The notes below the pieces were generated by a model that was given only the letters and a program-made list of their open reading frames with translations, had not been told where the DNA came from and ran no database searches. A DNA stretch of 19,429 nt from NCBI GenBank assembly GCA_031271325.1, contig JAISVY010000035.1:1-19429 (forward strand), given 5' to 3'. Source of the DNA: Oscillospiraceae bacterium (GTDB lineage: Bacteria > Bacillota > Clostridia > Oscillospirales > UBA929). Positions 1-7,657 of this stretch are shown here, one piece after another (the first letter of the stretch is position 1; each line of letters opens with the position of its first letter). Position numbers and translations under genes: made by a program.

Positions 1-457
1 GATTTTTTGGGGAAATCAAGAAGTAGCAACCCCTTGACGGGAAGTCAGGGCAATGTATACTATCTCCACGGCTGACGCATGAAAAGGCTCTAAAGGCTGC
101 GGTATCCGGAGAAGAGGACATTGCAAAGGTAATCATCATCATAAGCGCAGCGATGCCGCCGAGCCTTAATACTCATTTTAGTGTTGTCCTCTTTCAGGAG
201 ATTCAACGCGATATGCCTGCGTATATGTACCAAGCTGATCAATGCTGACATATGGAGCGTTAAAATCAATGGAAATTTTCATGCTTGGATATCCTACTGT
301 TCTTTTGTAGAAAAGGCTACATCCCATTGATTTTCGCTTTCTATTTCAGGAAGTGGACAAACGTGACGCTTTAAGGGGAAGTGGACAATCGAACGCCTAG
401 AGAAAATCCAGCACAGAGAAGGGGAGATCGCGGGAGGTTGAGTTCCTCCCCTGCCTA
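1..457. other. Gene-poor stretch with possible mobile-element debris
   Basis: No intact gene is visible. One open frame without a usable start runs 27-248 on the plus strand and contains LTHEKALKAAVSGEEDIAKV. This faintly resembles the N-terminus of small helix-turn-helix proteins carried on conjugative transposons, but the rest does not support that, so it is left uncalled. On the minus strand only tiny frames exist, for example one starting MKISIDFNAPYV around 280-175. A 12-bp direct repeat lies at 349-388. Near 420-452, AGGGGAG and GGGAGG can each pair with the same right arm, CCTCCCCT. The stretch looks visibly more AT-rich than the genes that follow. It abuts a truncated permease gene, which suggests an insertion or deletion scar. 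Confidence 0.4.
349..388. repeat. 12-bp direct repeat GGAAGTGGACAA, two copies 28 bp apart
   Basis: GGAAGTGGACAA occurs at 349-360 and again at 377-388. Short repeated end motifs of this kind occur at the termini of some transposons, for instance multiple terminal repeats in IS21-like elements. No transposase is visible here, so that origin is inference. Confidence 0.5.
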
Positions 458-739
458 AACTTTGTTTTTGCCGCGCGGATCGGGCAAGCCTCCACCACGG
501 CGGGCGACGGCGTGGAGATGGACGCGATCGCCTCCTGCTTTATCGGCGGCGCGGCGGCTTATGGCGGCACGGGTACGGTTGCCGGCACCATCATCGGCGC
601 GGTCTTTATGGGCGTTCTGAATATGGGAATGTCGATTCTCGGCGTTGATCCCAATGTCCAGCGCGTCGTAAAAGGTCTGGTACTGTTGAGCGCCGTCACC
701 TTCGACGTGCTGTCGAAAAACCAGAAGCAAATGCCGTAA
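458..739 (+). pseudogene. 3' fragment of a sugar ABC transporter permease (5' truncated)
   Basis: The frame from about 458 to the TAA at 737-739 reads as the C-terminal end of an inner-membrane permease of the RbsC/XylH/GguB family (BPD_transp_2), which forms the channel of monosaccharide importers. Visible family hallmarks are the stretch AGDGVEMDAIASCFIGG, a glycine-rich membrane helix (GTVAGTIIGAVFMGVLNMGMS), and a final helix (VVKGLVLLSAVTFDVL) before a short basic tail. The family is normally 320-400 residues, and only about 90 remain. The frame stays open back to 401, but before about 458 it no longer looks like a permease, which marks the break. A GTG at 512 could open a 75-residue frame, but no ribosome binding site supports it. 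It is a dead remnant unless the sequence upstream of the break is misassembled. Confidence 0.8.
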
Positions 740-751
740 CGCAAAACACCG

Positions 752-781
752 TTGCCAAAACCGCTGACTGTATGGTATACT
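752..781 (+). promoter_or_regulatory. Probable sigma-A promoter of hpf
   Basis: TTGCCA at 752-757 and TATACT at 776-781 are separated by 18 bp and lie about 30 bp before the hpf start codon. The -10 box matches TATAAT at five of six positions. It sits right after the stop codon of the truncated permease, so hpf is transcribed independently. Confidence 0.65.
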
Positions 782-812
782 GAATGTACAACATACAGAA
801 AGGGGTACTCCC

Positions 813-1343
813 GTGAAATACCAATATTTAGAGAAACATGCCAAGGTTCAGGACGCGATCAAAGAATACGCCGAGAAGAAGATCGGCAAGCTGGAACGCT
901 TATTCAAGAAAGAGAGCGACGCGCAAATCACCTTCACCGGCGAGGGGCTTCGCCAGACGCTGGAAGTCACCGTCAGCAACGACGGGATGTTCTACCGCGC
1001 CAGCGAAACCGGAAACGACCTGTTCGGCGCGATCGACAAAGCGGTCGCCGCCATAGAGCGCCAGATCCGCAAAAACAAAACCCGCCTCGAAAAACGCCTC
1101 CGTCAAGGCGCGTTCGAGCGGGAGGTTGAGATACCGCACACGGCATTTGAAGAGGAACAGGAATTTCAGATTATACGCACAAAGCGCTTCGCGCTCAAGC
1201 CGATGACGCCGGAGGAAGCCATCCTGCAAATGAACCTTCTCGGTCATGAATTTTTCGTTTTCCGCAATTTCTTAAACGGCGGCAGTTTCGCCGTGGTCTA
1301 CCGCCGCGGCGACGGCGGTTACGGGCTGATAGAAGAAGGCTGA
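813..1343 (+). CDS. hpf: Ribosome hibernation promoting factor, long form
   Basis: This 176-residue protein matches the long HPF of Firmicutes, which stabilises inactive 100S ribosome dimers in stationary phase or starvation. The N-terminal ~100 residues are the S30AE domain, which binds the 30S decoding region, including EYAEKKIGKLERLF and the IDKAVAAIERQIRKNKTRLEKR helix region. After a short linker, the C-terminal dimerisation domain starts near residue 120 with IIRTKRFALKPMTPEEAI and continues through LGHEFFVFRN and VVYRRGDGGYGLIE. All of these are strongly conserved blocks. The start is GTG at 813, preceded by GAAAGGGG at 799-804 and nearby bases with suitable spacing. The gene is monocistronic, with a promoter just upstream and a hairpin terminator downstream. 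The length is typical and no defect is seen. Confidence 0.96.
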   Translation: MKYQYLEKHAKVQDAIKEYAEKKIGKLERLFKKESDAQITFTGEGLRQTLEVTVSNDGMFYRASETGNDLFGAIDKAVAAIERQIRKNKTRLEKRLRQGAFEREVEIPHTAFEEEQEFQIIRTKRFALKPMTPEEAILQMNLLGHEFFVFRNFLNGGSFAVVYRRGDGGYGLIEEG

Positions 1344-1377
1344 ACACTCCTCGAAAAACTGAGATTTTTAAGGGTAT

Positions 1378-1430
1378 AAACCAATCGTTGCGCAAGCGGA
1401 ACACATCCGTCTGCGCAACGATTGGTTTTA
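1378..1430 (+). terminator. Strong hairpin terminator after hpf, possibly bidirectional
   Basis: The left arm 1378-1400 (AAACCAATCGTTGCGCAAGC and on) pairs with 1406-1428 over 23 positions with only two mismatched pairs, around the 5-base loop ACACA. A TTTT run follows on the plus strand, giving a classic Rho-independent terminator for hpf. On the minus strand the stem is preceded by A residues and followed by a weaker T stretch, so it may also end transcripts arriving from nadE. Confidence 0.85.
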
Positions 1431-1442
1431 CTATTATAGGGC

Positions 1443-1513
1443 TTGCCGAACAACACCGCTGTCACGCTTCACAACTCGCGCCTGCGGCGCTTCGGACTGG
1501 AAAGGAGTTGTTC
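1443..1513. repeat. Structured intergenic repeat, short form (family A, copy 1)
   Basis: This segment is nearly identical to the two outer parts of 11117-11269. It begins TTGCCGAACAAC and ends GGAGTTGTTC. Inside, ACAACTC and GAGTTGT form an inverted pair enclosing a GCGCC-TGC-GGCGC hairpin. It lies in the convergent gap between hpf and nadE and can fold on either strand. Compared with copy 2, it lacks 77 bp that are bordered there by a 7-bp direct repeat. Confidence 0.8.
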
Positions 1514-1520
1514 TCCCCTA

Positions 1521-3305
1521 TTATAAAATGTTCGCGATGTCTCCCGGCATGACCCAGTCCTGCTGCGCGAGCGAAACCTCGCTGACGGCGGCGCCTTCGG
1601 GCATGGCGTTGCGCTTATACTGAGACTGCGCGAAGCGCGTAAGAAAAAGGGTTAACGCGTAATCAAGCGCCGCGTCGGTATACCTGCCTTTAAAGGCACG
1701 TTTCGCCGCTATCAGCAGTTTTTCGCGCGTGTACCCGTGCCGGACAAACCAATATAGGTAAAAGTCGTGAACCGCGTAATCGCCCAGTATATCCTCGCTT
1801 CGCTGGCGCTGTGTGCCGTCCGATTCGATTGGTAGCAGTTCGGGCGAAACCGGGGTATCGAGAATGTCCAGCAGGACGGTTCGCAGTTCCTCCCCCGAGT
1901 CGAGCGCGGCAGTCCGCACGATGTGCCGGATCAGCGTTTTCGGGACGCCCGCGTTAACGCCGAACATACTCAGCTGGTCACCCGCGAAGGTGGTGAACCC
2001 CAGCGCCGTTTCGGAGAGGTCGGACGAACCGACGACGATACATCCCTCAATACCCGCCATATCCATCATGATCTGCGCGCGTTCCCGCGCCTGCGCGTTT
2101 TCATAGGTCACATCGGGCTGCCCGCCGTGACCGATGTCTTTGATATGCCCCTCCAGCGCGTTGAAAATCGGGACGGTCTTCAGCGGAACGCCAAGCGCTT
2201 TGCAAAGCGCCTGGGCGTTTTTTAGGGTGCGCTCGGTCGTACCGGGACCCGGCATCGTCGCGGCCAGCAGTTTCCGCTCTTCCCGGCTTGCCGCCCGTTC
2301 GGCGACCAACAGCGCCAGCGCGGAATCAAGCCCGCCCGATACCGACACCGCCGCGCCGGTTCCGGGGAGGCGTTTCAGCCGCGCTTGCAAGGCGCGGACC
2401 TGCATCGCCAGCATCTTCCGGCAGTGCGCGGTGAGCGCGTCCCCGCCTTCCGCCGCAAACGGTTCCGGCGAATACCGCCGCTTGAGTTCCGCCGGCGCGC
2501 CGCCCCGACGGAACGGAATTGCACGGGCGGAAACTGTCTCACTATCGTTCGATAGATGCCTGCGTTCATACGCCAGCAACCCTAAATCCAGTTCTGTAAC
2601 CGTTGTTTTGCTTTGTTCCTCAAAACCGCTTGCGTCCAATATAACGCCGTTTTCGGCAATCACGCGGCAGACGGGACCGCACGCGTCCGCAGACGCGCAG
2701 ACGACCGCGCAGCGCAGCCGTGCCGACTGCACCCGAACTATATCGCGGAGGCGCTCTCCCGCCCATACCGGAACAGCCGACAGATGCCCGACGACCGTCG
2801 CGGCGGGCGGCGGGGCGGGGTCTTCCCCCAGTGTAAAGGCGGCGCGGAACCCCCCGCCGCCGTCGAAGAGCAAGTCCGTTCCGAACGGGACAGTCTCGCC
2901 GCAGAGCACGACCGTTCCGCCGGAACCCGCGCCGGTTTGGAAGAAGCTATCGCTTGTTAGGGCGCTCTTCGGCACCACACCCAGCAGGTTCCCCTCCGAC
3001 ATCACTGCGGCGCAGTTATATACCCGTTGGTTCACCCGCACCGGTAAACCGACGGCGATCAACGCGGGCACATCGTTCGTCTCCCGCAGCAAAGCCGCCA
3101 AAGCGTCTTCGGCGGCGTCAAGAAGCGCATCATGGGTAAACAGACTGCCGCAGGAACAGCCCGTGAGCGCCAGTTCCGGCAGAACAATCAGGTTCGCGCC
3201 GGCCGCTGTACGGATGGCGTGAACAACCGCTTCCGCGTTTTGCCGCGGATCGCCGGGAATCATCACCGGCGTAACCGACGCCGCGCGGACAAAATCTGTA
3301 TGCAA
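1521..3305 (-). CDS. nadE: NAD+ synthetase of the glutamine-dependent family, glutaminase catalytic Cys absent
   Basis: This protein makes NAD+ from nicotinic acid adenine dinucleotide and ATP, using ammonia normally supplied by its own glutaminase domain. I choose TTG at 3305, with GGGGAGG eight bases upstream, giving 594 residues beginning MHTDFVRAAS, as in the family. The N-terminal nitrilase-like domain (about 1-270) keeps Glu44 (VLPELALTG) and Lys113 (GVVPKSAL). The usual ICED motif is LGED, with Gly160 in place of the nucleophilic Cys. The loop usually reading GESTTD before the IAENG motif is missing. The synthetase domain is intact: P-loop SVSGGLDS at 321-328, YENAQARER, GSSDLSETALGF, GVNAGVPKTL and a family-typical tail (KRNAMPEG). 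It follows ylxF by about 25 bp and is probably the last gene of the motility transcript. Family identity is firm. Loss of glutamine use is inference. Confidence 0.93.
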   Translation of the reverse strand: MHTDFVRAASVTPVMIPGDPRQNAEAVVHAIRTAAGANLIVLPELALTGCSCGSLFTHDALLDAAEDALAALLRETNDVPALIAVGLPVRVNQRVYNCAAVMSEGNLLGVVPKSALTSDSFFQTGAGSGGTVVLCGETVPFGTDLLFDGGGGFRAAFTLGEDPAPPPAATVVGHLSAVPVWAGERLRDIVRVQSARLRCAVVCASADACGPVCRVIAENGVILDASGFEEQSKTTVTELDLGLLAYERRHLSNDSETVSARAIPFRRGGAPAELKRRYSPEPFAAEGGDALTAHCRKMLAMQVRALQARLKRLPGTGAAVSVSGGLDSALALLVAERAASREERKLLAATMPGPGTTERTLKNAQALCKALGVPLKTVPIFNALEGHIKDIGHGGQPDVTYENAQARERAQIMMDMAGIEGCIVVGSSDLSETALGFTTFAGDQLSMFGVNAGVPKTLIRHIVRTAALDSGEELRTVLLDILDTPVSPELLPIESDGTQRQRSEDILGDYAVHDFYLYWFVRHGYTREKLLIAAKRAFKGRYTDAALDYALTLFLTRFAQSQYKRNAMPEGAAVSEVSLAQQDWVMPGDIANIL

Positions 3306-3330
3306 ACCCCGATGCCTCCCCAACACGGAA

Positions 3331-4041
3331 TTACTCCAGTTCAATCGGCTCGGTTGAAGCCTCCATAATCAGCGTCGCCGCGTCAATATCCATCGCGTCA
3401 AAAATTGGCCCCAAGGCTTTCGCGTTCATCGTCTGGCAAATCTGCGCGGCGATCACCTCATCCATGCCGGCCAGCAGTTCGGCCGCTCTGGCGGGGGACA
3501 TGGCGGCAAACGTCTTGCCGATCGCGGTTAAGTCGGGCATAATCACGCCGCCGCCCTCCGTGCCGCCAAGCTCTTCCAAAAGATACTCCGCCTCGTCCTC
3601 GCGGTCGCTCACGACGCTTTCACGCTCGTCGAGTTCGTCGGAGAAAACATCCAGTTCCGCTTCGTACACATCCAACTCCGCTTCGCGGTCATAGAGTTCG
3701 CGCTCCCAATCCAGCAGTTCCGGGACTTTGTCATAATAATAGTCATCCAGCGCCTCTTCTTCCGGGTTGAGGAAGAGCAGCGCCATGTTGCGGATGTCTT
3801 TATACTCGGTGGGGTCGTATATGATCAGCAGAATGACCGCGCTGATCAGTACAAGCCAGCAGAGCGACGCCAGCAGAGCGGCTTTGAACGCTCCGCCGGA
3901 TTTGCCCTGCTCTGCCGGCGGGTCAGTCGCTTTTTCCGCTTTTCCGGCAGGGCTTTTTTGGGGAGCCAGCGCCTCCAGCTCGTTAACGCTGGGCGCTTTC
4001 ACGCCTCCGTTTTTTGCCTTGGCTGTCGTAGCCGCCGCCAT
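3331..4041 (-). CDS. ylxF: Flagellar-operon membrane protein with MgtE_N-like domain (YlxF/MotE-like)
   Basis: The 236-residue protein starts with a soluble Ala/Lys-rich segment, followed by one membrane helix at about residues 53-75 (AALLASLCWLVLISAVILLI). An acidic, probably coiled-coil stretch spans 105-155, and a C-terminal helical repeat region follows at about 180-228 (AAMSPARAAELLAGM, VIAAQICQTMNAKALGPIFD). That last region resembles the N-terminal domain of MgtE and also occurs in YlxF and MotE proteins. Position directly after fliJ matches ylxF in the Bacillus fla/che operon. Known relatives help assemble or stabilise the stator or export apparatus, but the exact role here is unproven. 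AAGGAG lies ten bases before the ATG. The expected neighbour fliK does not follow, and nadE takes its place. The short gap to fliJ (4042-4118) holds only this binding site. Confidence 0.75.
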   Translation of the reverse strand: MAAATTAKAKNGGVKAPSVNELEALAPQKSPAGKAEKATDPPAEQGKSGGAFKAALLASLCWLVLISAVILLIIYDPTEYKDIRNMALLFLNPEEEALDDYYYDKVPELLDWERELYDREAELDVYEAELDVFSDELDERESVVSDREDEAEYLLEELGGTEGGGVIMPDLTAIGKTFAAMSPARAAELLAGMDEVIAAQICQTMNAKALGPIFDAMDIDAATLIMEASTEPIELE

Positions 4042-4118
4042 ATACAGTCAACTCCTTCTTGGTTCGATCCCTTCCGCCGGAAGGGGGCGCGGATGTCTGG
4101 GCAGCTTATGAACCGCCC

Positions 4119-4568
4119 CTATGCTTGCTCGTTTTCAAAAATACGGTGACCGACAAATTCCGCAATCACGGCATCGTTTTCTTTTCTCTCTTCGGCGCGG
4201 TACTCTTCCCATTGCTTTTCGCGCAGAATTTCCAGCATCTTTCGTTCCTGCATCGCGGTAACCAGCGCCTTTTGGATCCTGACCCGCTCACCCTCGGCTT
4301 GCTCCAGCACCTTTCGGCGGTAGTCGATACGTTCCCGGATTGCCCGGTGCGCCCACCCCCAGCATTGGAGCCGGAACGGCGTAAGCCCTTGCTGCAGATC
4401 TTTCAGGTACTGCGCGTTCTGCGCCCGCTCGTGAGCGAGACACTCTTCCAAAATCGCCTCGCTCTTGCGGATACGGGCGTTGCACTCGGTCAGTTCGCCC
4501 ATGCGCTGTTTCTCCTGCGCCCGCTTGACGTTCAGCACCGATTGCAGGGTAAAGACAAACTTTTTCAT
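4119..4568 (-). CDS. fliJ: Flagellar export chaperone/stalk protein FliJ
   Basis: This 149-residue protein is almost wholly charged and helical, beginning MKKFVFTLQSVLNVKRAQE, the typical FliJ opening, and continuing as a long coiled coil. FliJ sits in the centre of the FliI hexamer of the flagellar type III export apparatus and couples it to the export gate FlhA. Sequence conservation in the family is low, so the call rests on length, coiled-coil character, the N-terminal motif and position after fliI. The start ATG overlaps the fliI stop in an ATGA (4565-4568), implying translational coupling. Confidence 0.85.
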   Translation of the reverse strand: MKKFVFTLQSVLNVKRAQEKQRMGELTECNARIRKSEAILEECLAHERAQNAQYLKDLQQGLTPFRLQCWGWAHRAIRERIDYRRKVLEQAEGERVRIQKALVTAMQERKMLEILREKQWEEYRAEERKENDAVIAEFVGHRIFENEQA

Positions 4569-5869
4569 AGCTTCATCAACCGCTCCAGCGTCGTCTCGAA
4601 GGGGCTCCCGTCGTCGACATCCTGCTGCAAAAACTCGGTGATCGGCTTATTCAGCTTGATCGACGCGTCAATATCGGGGTTGGAGCCGGACTTATACGCC
4701 CCGATGTTGATGATGTCCTGCGCGTCGCGGTAGACGGCCATCATGCTCTTAATCCGCCCCGCCTGTTTATAATGTTCCCGCTTGGTCACGTCGGGCATCA
4801 GGCGCGAGATGCTGGCAAGCACGTCAATCGCCGGGTAGTGGTTGCGGTTCGCCATCGCGCGGGAGAGGACGATATGCCCGTCTAAGATACCCCGCGCCGT
4901 GTCGGTGATCGGCTCGTTTAAGTCGTCGCCCTCAACCAGCACGGTATAGAGCGCCGTAATCGAGCCGTTCGGCGCGTTACCGGTGCGCTCCAGCAGCTTG
5001 GGCATCACCGTGTACACGGAAGGGGTGTACCCGCGTGACACCGGCGGTTCGCCGGCCGCCATCCCCACCTCGCGCTGCGCCATCGCGTAACGCGTCAGGC
5101 TGTCCATCATCAGCAGGACATTATACCCCTTGTCGCGGAAATATTCGGCGATTCGCGTCCCGGTCAGCGCCGACTTGGCGCGGATCAGCGCGGGCTGGTC
5201 GCTCGAGGCGACGACAACGACCGAACGCTTCAGCCCCTCTTCGCCCAGATCGTGACGCAGAAACCCGTTGACCTCGCGCCCGCGCTCCCCGATCAGGGTG
5301 ATCACGTTGACGTCGCTCTTGGCGTTGCGGGCGATCATGCCGAGCAAGGTGCTTTTGCCTACGCCGGAACCGGCGAAGATACCGATACGCTGTCCGCGCC
5401 CGCAGGTGAGAAGCCCGTCGATCGCGCGGACGCCCATCGGCAGCGGATCCACGATCAGGGGTCTGTCCAGCGGGTTGGGCGGCATATTCTCCGCCGAAAC
5501 CGTAGCCTCCGGATTGATCGGCGCGCCGCCGTCCATCGGGTTGCCGAGACCGTCCACGACGCGTCCCTTGAGCGCCTCGCTGACGTTGATGCTCAGTGTG
5601 CGGTTGGTCGAAACGACGCGCGAACCGGGACCCACCCCGACCAGATCGCCGTACGGCATCAGCAGTACGCGCTTATCACGAAAGCCGACCACTTCGGCCG
5701 GCATGAAGCGGTCACCCGCAAGGGTATAAATCCGGCACATCTCGCCGATCTGCACCGCCGGTCCTCCCGCTTCCACCGTCAGCCCCGAGATCGCCTGCAC
5801 ACTGCCGGAGTATTTAAGGGAAGCGCCCTGCCTGACGATGTTTTCGGCGCGGGTAAAGTCGATGCTCAT
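4565..5869 (-). CDS. fliI: Flagellum-specific export ATPase FliI
   Basis: A 434-residue homologue of the F1 beta subunit that energises export of rod, hook and filament proteins at the cytoplasmic face of the basal body. Residues 1-90 form the N-terminal beta-barrel domain. The Walker A loop is GSGVGKST at 167-174, with Lys172. The catalytic Glu195 lies in GERGREV, and Walker B is VLLMMD at 251-256 followed by SLTRYAMAQREV. AGEPPVSRGYTPSVYTVMPK is the type III ATPase signature, which separates FliI from true ATP synthase subunits. Length is typical. The ATG overlaps the fliH stop (ATGA, 5866-5869), and its own stop overlaps fliJ the same way, consistent with coupled production of the FliH-FliI-FliJ complex. 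Confidence 0.97.
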   Translation of the reverse strand: MSIDFTRAENIVRQGASLKYSGSVQAISGLTVEAGGPAVQIGEMCRIYTLAGDRFMPAEVVGFRDKRVLLMPYGDLVGVGPGSRVVSTNRTLSINVSEALKGRVVDGLGNPMDGGAPINPEATVSAENMPPNPLDRPLIVDPLPMGVRAIDGLLTCGRGQRIGIFAGSGVGKSTLLGMIARNAKSDVNVITLIGERGREVNGFLRHDLGEEGLKRSVVVVASSDQPALIRAKSALTGTRIAEYFRDKGYNVLLMMDSLTRYAMAQREVGMAAGEPPVSRGYTPSVYTVMPKLLERTGNAPNGSITALYTVLVEGDDLNEPITDTARGILDGHIVLSRAMANRNHYPAIDVLASISRLMPDVTKREHYKQAGRIKSMMAVYRDAQDIINIGAYKSGSNPDIDASIKLNKPITEFLQQDVDDGSPFETTLERLMKL

Positions 5870-6636
5870 AAGTCGATTCCCAAGTTTTGCGCGATTTGCG
5901 CGAATTGCGTCGCGGGCGACGCGTCGGCCATGTTATTCTCCGTTTCAATCAGGCAGCCGCCCGGTTCCACCGACGGATCGACCGTCACGCCCGCGGTGAC
6001 GACTCCCTTGCCGGTCTTCAGGCGCACGGAGTCCCGGGAGCGGAACGCGCCGATATACTGTTCGGCGTTGACATGCAGCGTCGCGCGCGTTTCGCACTGC
6101 ATGGTATCGACCGCCGTCCGCACAATCGAGACGAACGCCTCGTTGTTTTGGTCAAGCTCGTAGCCCAGTATCTTTTCCGCGACGGAGAGCGCGAGGCGGT
6201 ACAGTTCCGGTTCCATGTCCGACATCTGCCGCCCCTGAATCTCGTAGGCTTTTTGCAAGACGGCGTCTACTTCCGCCTGCCCCTGCCGCAGCAGCTCCGC
6301 AAGTTCTTCCCCGGCGTGCGCGAACCCTTCGCGGTATCCCTCTTCGGTTCCCGCCCGGTGTCCCTGCTCTCTGGCCGTCTCCCGGATGTTTTCCGCCTCC
6401 CCGGCGGCTTCGTCCACCAATGCGCGGGCTTTGTGCCGGGCATCCTCCATCAGCAGGGCTACCTCTTCCTGCGCCGCCGCGACCACCTCGTCATACGCCG
6501 CCTGGTAAGCGGCCGCTTCGCGGTGCTCCGCCTCGTCGGACAGGATGTCCTCTTCGTCCGGCAGCCATTCCTGGAACATTTTGCGTTCCTCCGGCGGCAA
6601 AAGGCGCGTCGTGCGGGCTTTGATGACGTTAGACAA
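5866..6636 (-). CDS. fliH: Flagellar assembly protein FliH
   Basis: FliH binds FliI, regulates its ATPase and docks it at the C-ring. I prefer the TTG at 6636, nine bases after AGGAGG, giving about 256 residues beginning with SNVIKARTTRLLPPEE after the initiator. The in-frame ATG at 6645 directly abuts the AGGAGG and is therefore unlikely. The middle (about 60-140) is a long Ala/Glu-rich coiled coil with spaced small residues (EAAGEAENIRETAREQGHRA), as usual for FliH. The C-terminal half (about 150-250, including LYRLALSVAEKILGYEL) is the FliH/V-ATPase E-like domain. The start overlaps the end of fliG by eight bases and the stop overlaps fliI. Confidence 0.9.
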   Translation of the reverse strand: MSNVIKARTTRLLPPEERKMFQEWLPDEEDILSDEAEHREAAAYQAAYDEVVAAAQEEVALLMEDARHKARALVDEAAGEAENIRETAREQGHRAGTEEGYREGFAHAGEELAELLRQGQAEVDAVLQKAYEIQGRQMSDMEPELYRLALSVAEKILGYELDQNNEAFVSIVRTAVDTMQCETRATLHVNAEQYIGAFRSRDSVRLKTGKGVVTAGVTVDPSVEPGGCLIETENNMADASPATQFAQIAQNLGIDL

Positions 6637-7654
6637 CCAACTCATCCTCCTGCCCGCGAGAGATGATGATCTCGCCGGCATCCTGCAGCTTGCGGATCAC
6701 GTTGACGATCTTCTGCTGCGCGTCTTCCACGTCGCGTACGCGCACCGGACCCATATATTCCATGTCCTCTTTGATCATGTCGGAGAGGCGCTTGGACATA
6801 TTCTCGAAGATAAGCCCGCGCAGCTCGTCGGTGGCGTTCTTGAGCGCGACGGTGAGGTCTGCGTTCTCCACCTCTTTGAGTACGCGCTGTATGGCGCGTT
6901 TGTCGAGCTTGATGATGTCTTCGAATACGAACATCTTGCGCCGGATTTCGTCGACCAGATCGCCGTTCTCGATTTCCAGCTCTTCCAAGACGCGGCGTTC
7001 CGTGGTGCGGTCGGCGGCGTTGAGGATGTCTACGATAGATTGGATACCGCCCACCATTGTGAAGTCGTCCATACCCATGCTGCTCAGCTTGCGGTCGAGG
7101 ATACGCTCCACCTCGCGCACATATTCGGGGCTGGTGCGGTCCATCGTGGAGATGCGCACGACGACCTGCGTCTGTTTGTCAATCGGCAGCTTGGACAGAA
7201 TCGCGGCCGACATTTCCGGCTCCAGATACGAGAGCACCAGCGCGATCGTCTGCGGGTGCTCGTTTTGCATAAACGTGAGGATTTGGTTCGGGTCGGCTTT
7301 CCGCGCGAAATCGAAGGGGCGCACCTGCAGCGACGACGTGAGGCGGTTGATCAGTTCGTAGGCGCGCTGCGAACCGATCGACGCTTCCAGCAGTTCGCGG
7401 GCGTAATCGATACCGCCCTCGGACAGATAGCTCTGGGTCAGGCATTCTTCATAAAACTCTTGGATAATCGCGTCTTTTTGCGCGCCGTCAACCCGCTTGA
7501 CGTTGGTGATGTCCAGCGTCAGCTGCTCGATCTCTTCGTCTTTTAAGTGCCGGAATATCTTGGAGGAGTATTCTTTGCCGAGCGCGATGAGCAGGATGGC
7601 GGCCTTCTCGCGCCCGCTCAGGTGTTCCTGTTGCTGCTGCTGTTTCTGCGCCAT
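6629..7654 (-). CDS. fliG: Flagellar motor switch protein FliG
   Basis: A 341-residue C-ring protein that contacts the stator and transmits torque and switching. It has the three expected helical domains. The N-terminal part binds FliF (LSGREKAAILLIALGKEYSS). The middle contains EHPQTIALVLSYLEPE, the conserved EHPQ motif that contacts FliM. The C-terminal torque domain contains DLTVALKNATDELRGLIFEN with its charged ridge, followed by MGPVRVRDVEDAQQKIV. A run of glutamines near the N-terminus (QKQQQQQEH) is a minor oddity. The ATG lies four bases after the fliF stop, with AAAGGGG ten bases upstream, so the two are translated together, as needed for the MS-ring/C-ring junction. Confidence 0.97.
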   Translation of the reverse strand: MAQKQQQQQEHLSGREKAAILLIALGKEYSSKIFRHLKDEEIEQLTLDITNVKRVDGAQKDAIIQEFYEECLTQSYLSEGGIDYARELLEASIGSQRAYELINRLTSSLQVRPFDFARKADPNQILTFMQNEHPQTIALVLSYLEPEMSAAILSKLPIDKQTQVVVRISTMDRTSPEYVREVERILDRKLSSMGMDDFTMVGGIQSIVDILNAADRTTERRVLEELEIENGDLVDEIRRKMFVFEDIIKLDKRAIQRVLKEVENADLTVALKNATDELRGLIFENMSKRLSDMIKEDMEYMGPVRVRDVEDAQQKIVNVIRKLQDAGEIIISRGQEDELVV

Positions 7655-7657
7655 ACG

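Noticed and set aside
455..844. Minus-strand open frame of 129 codons over the permease fragment
   Set aside because: It is antisense to the permease fragment, spans the hpf promoter and has no motif.
2134..3222. Long plus-strand open frame of 362 codons opposite nadE
   Set aside because: Its translation is Ser/Pro/Arg-rich without any family motif. It lies wholly antisense to a clear NAD+ synthetase and arises from GC-rich codon bias.
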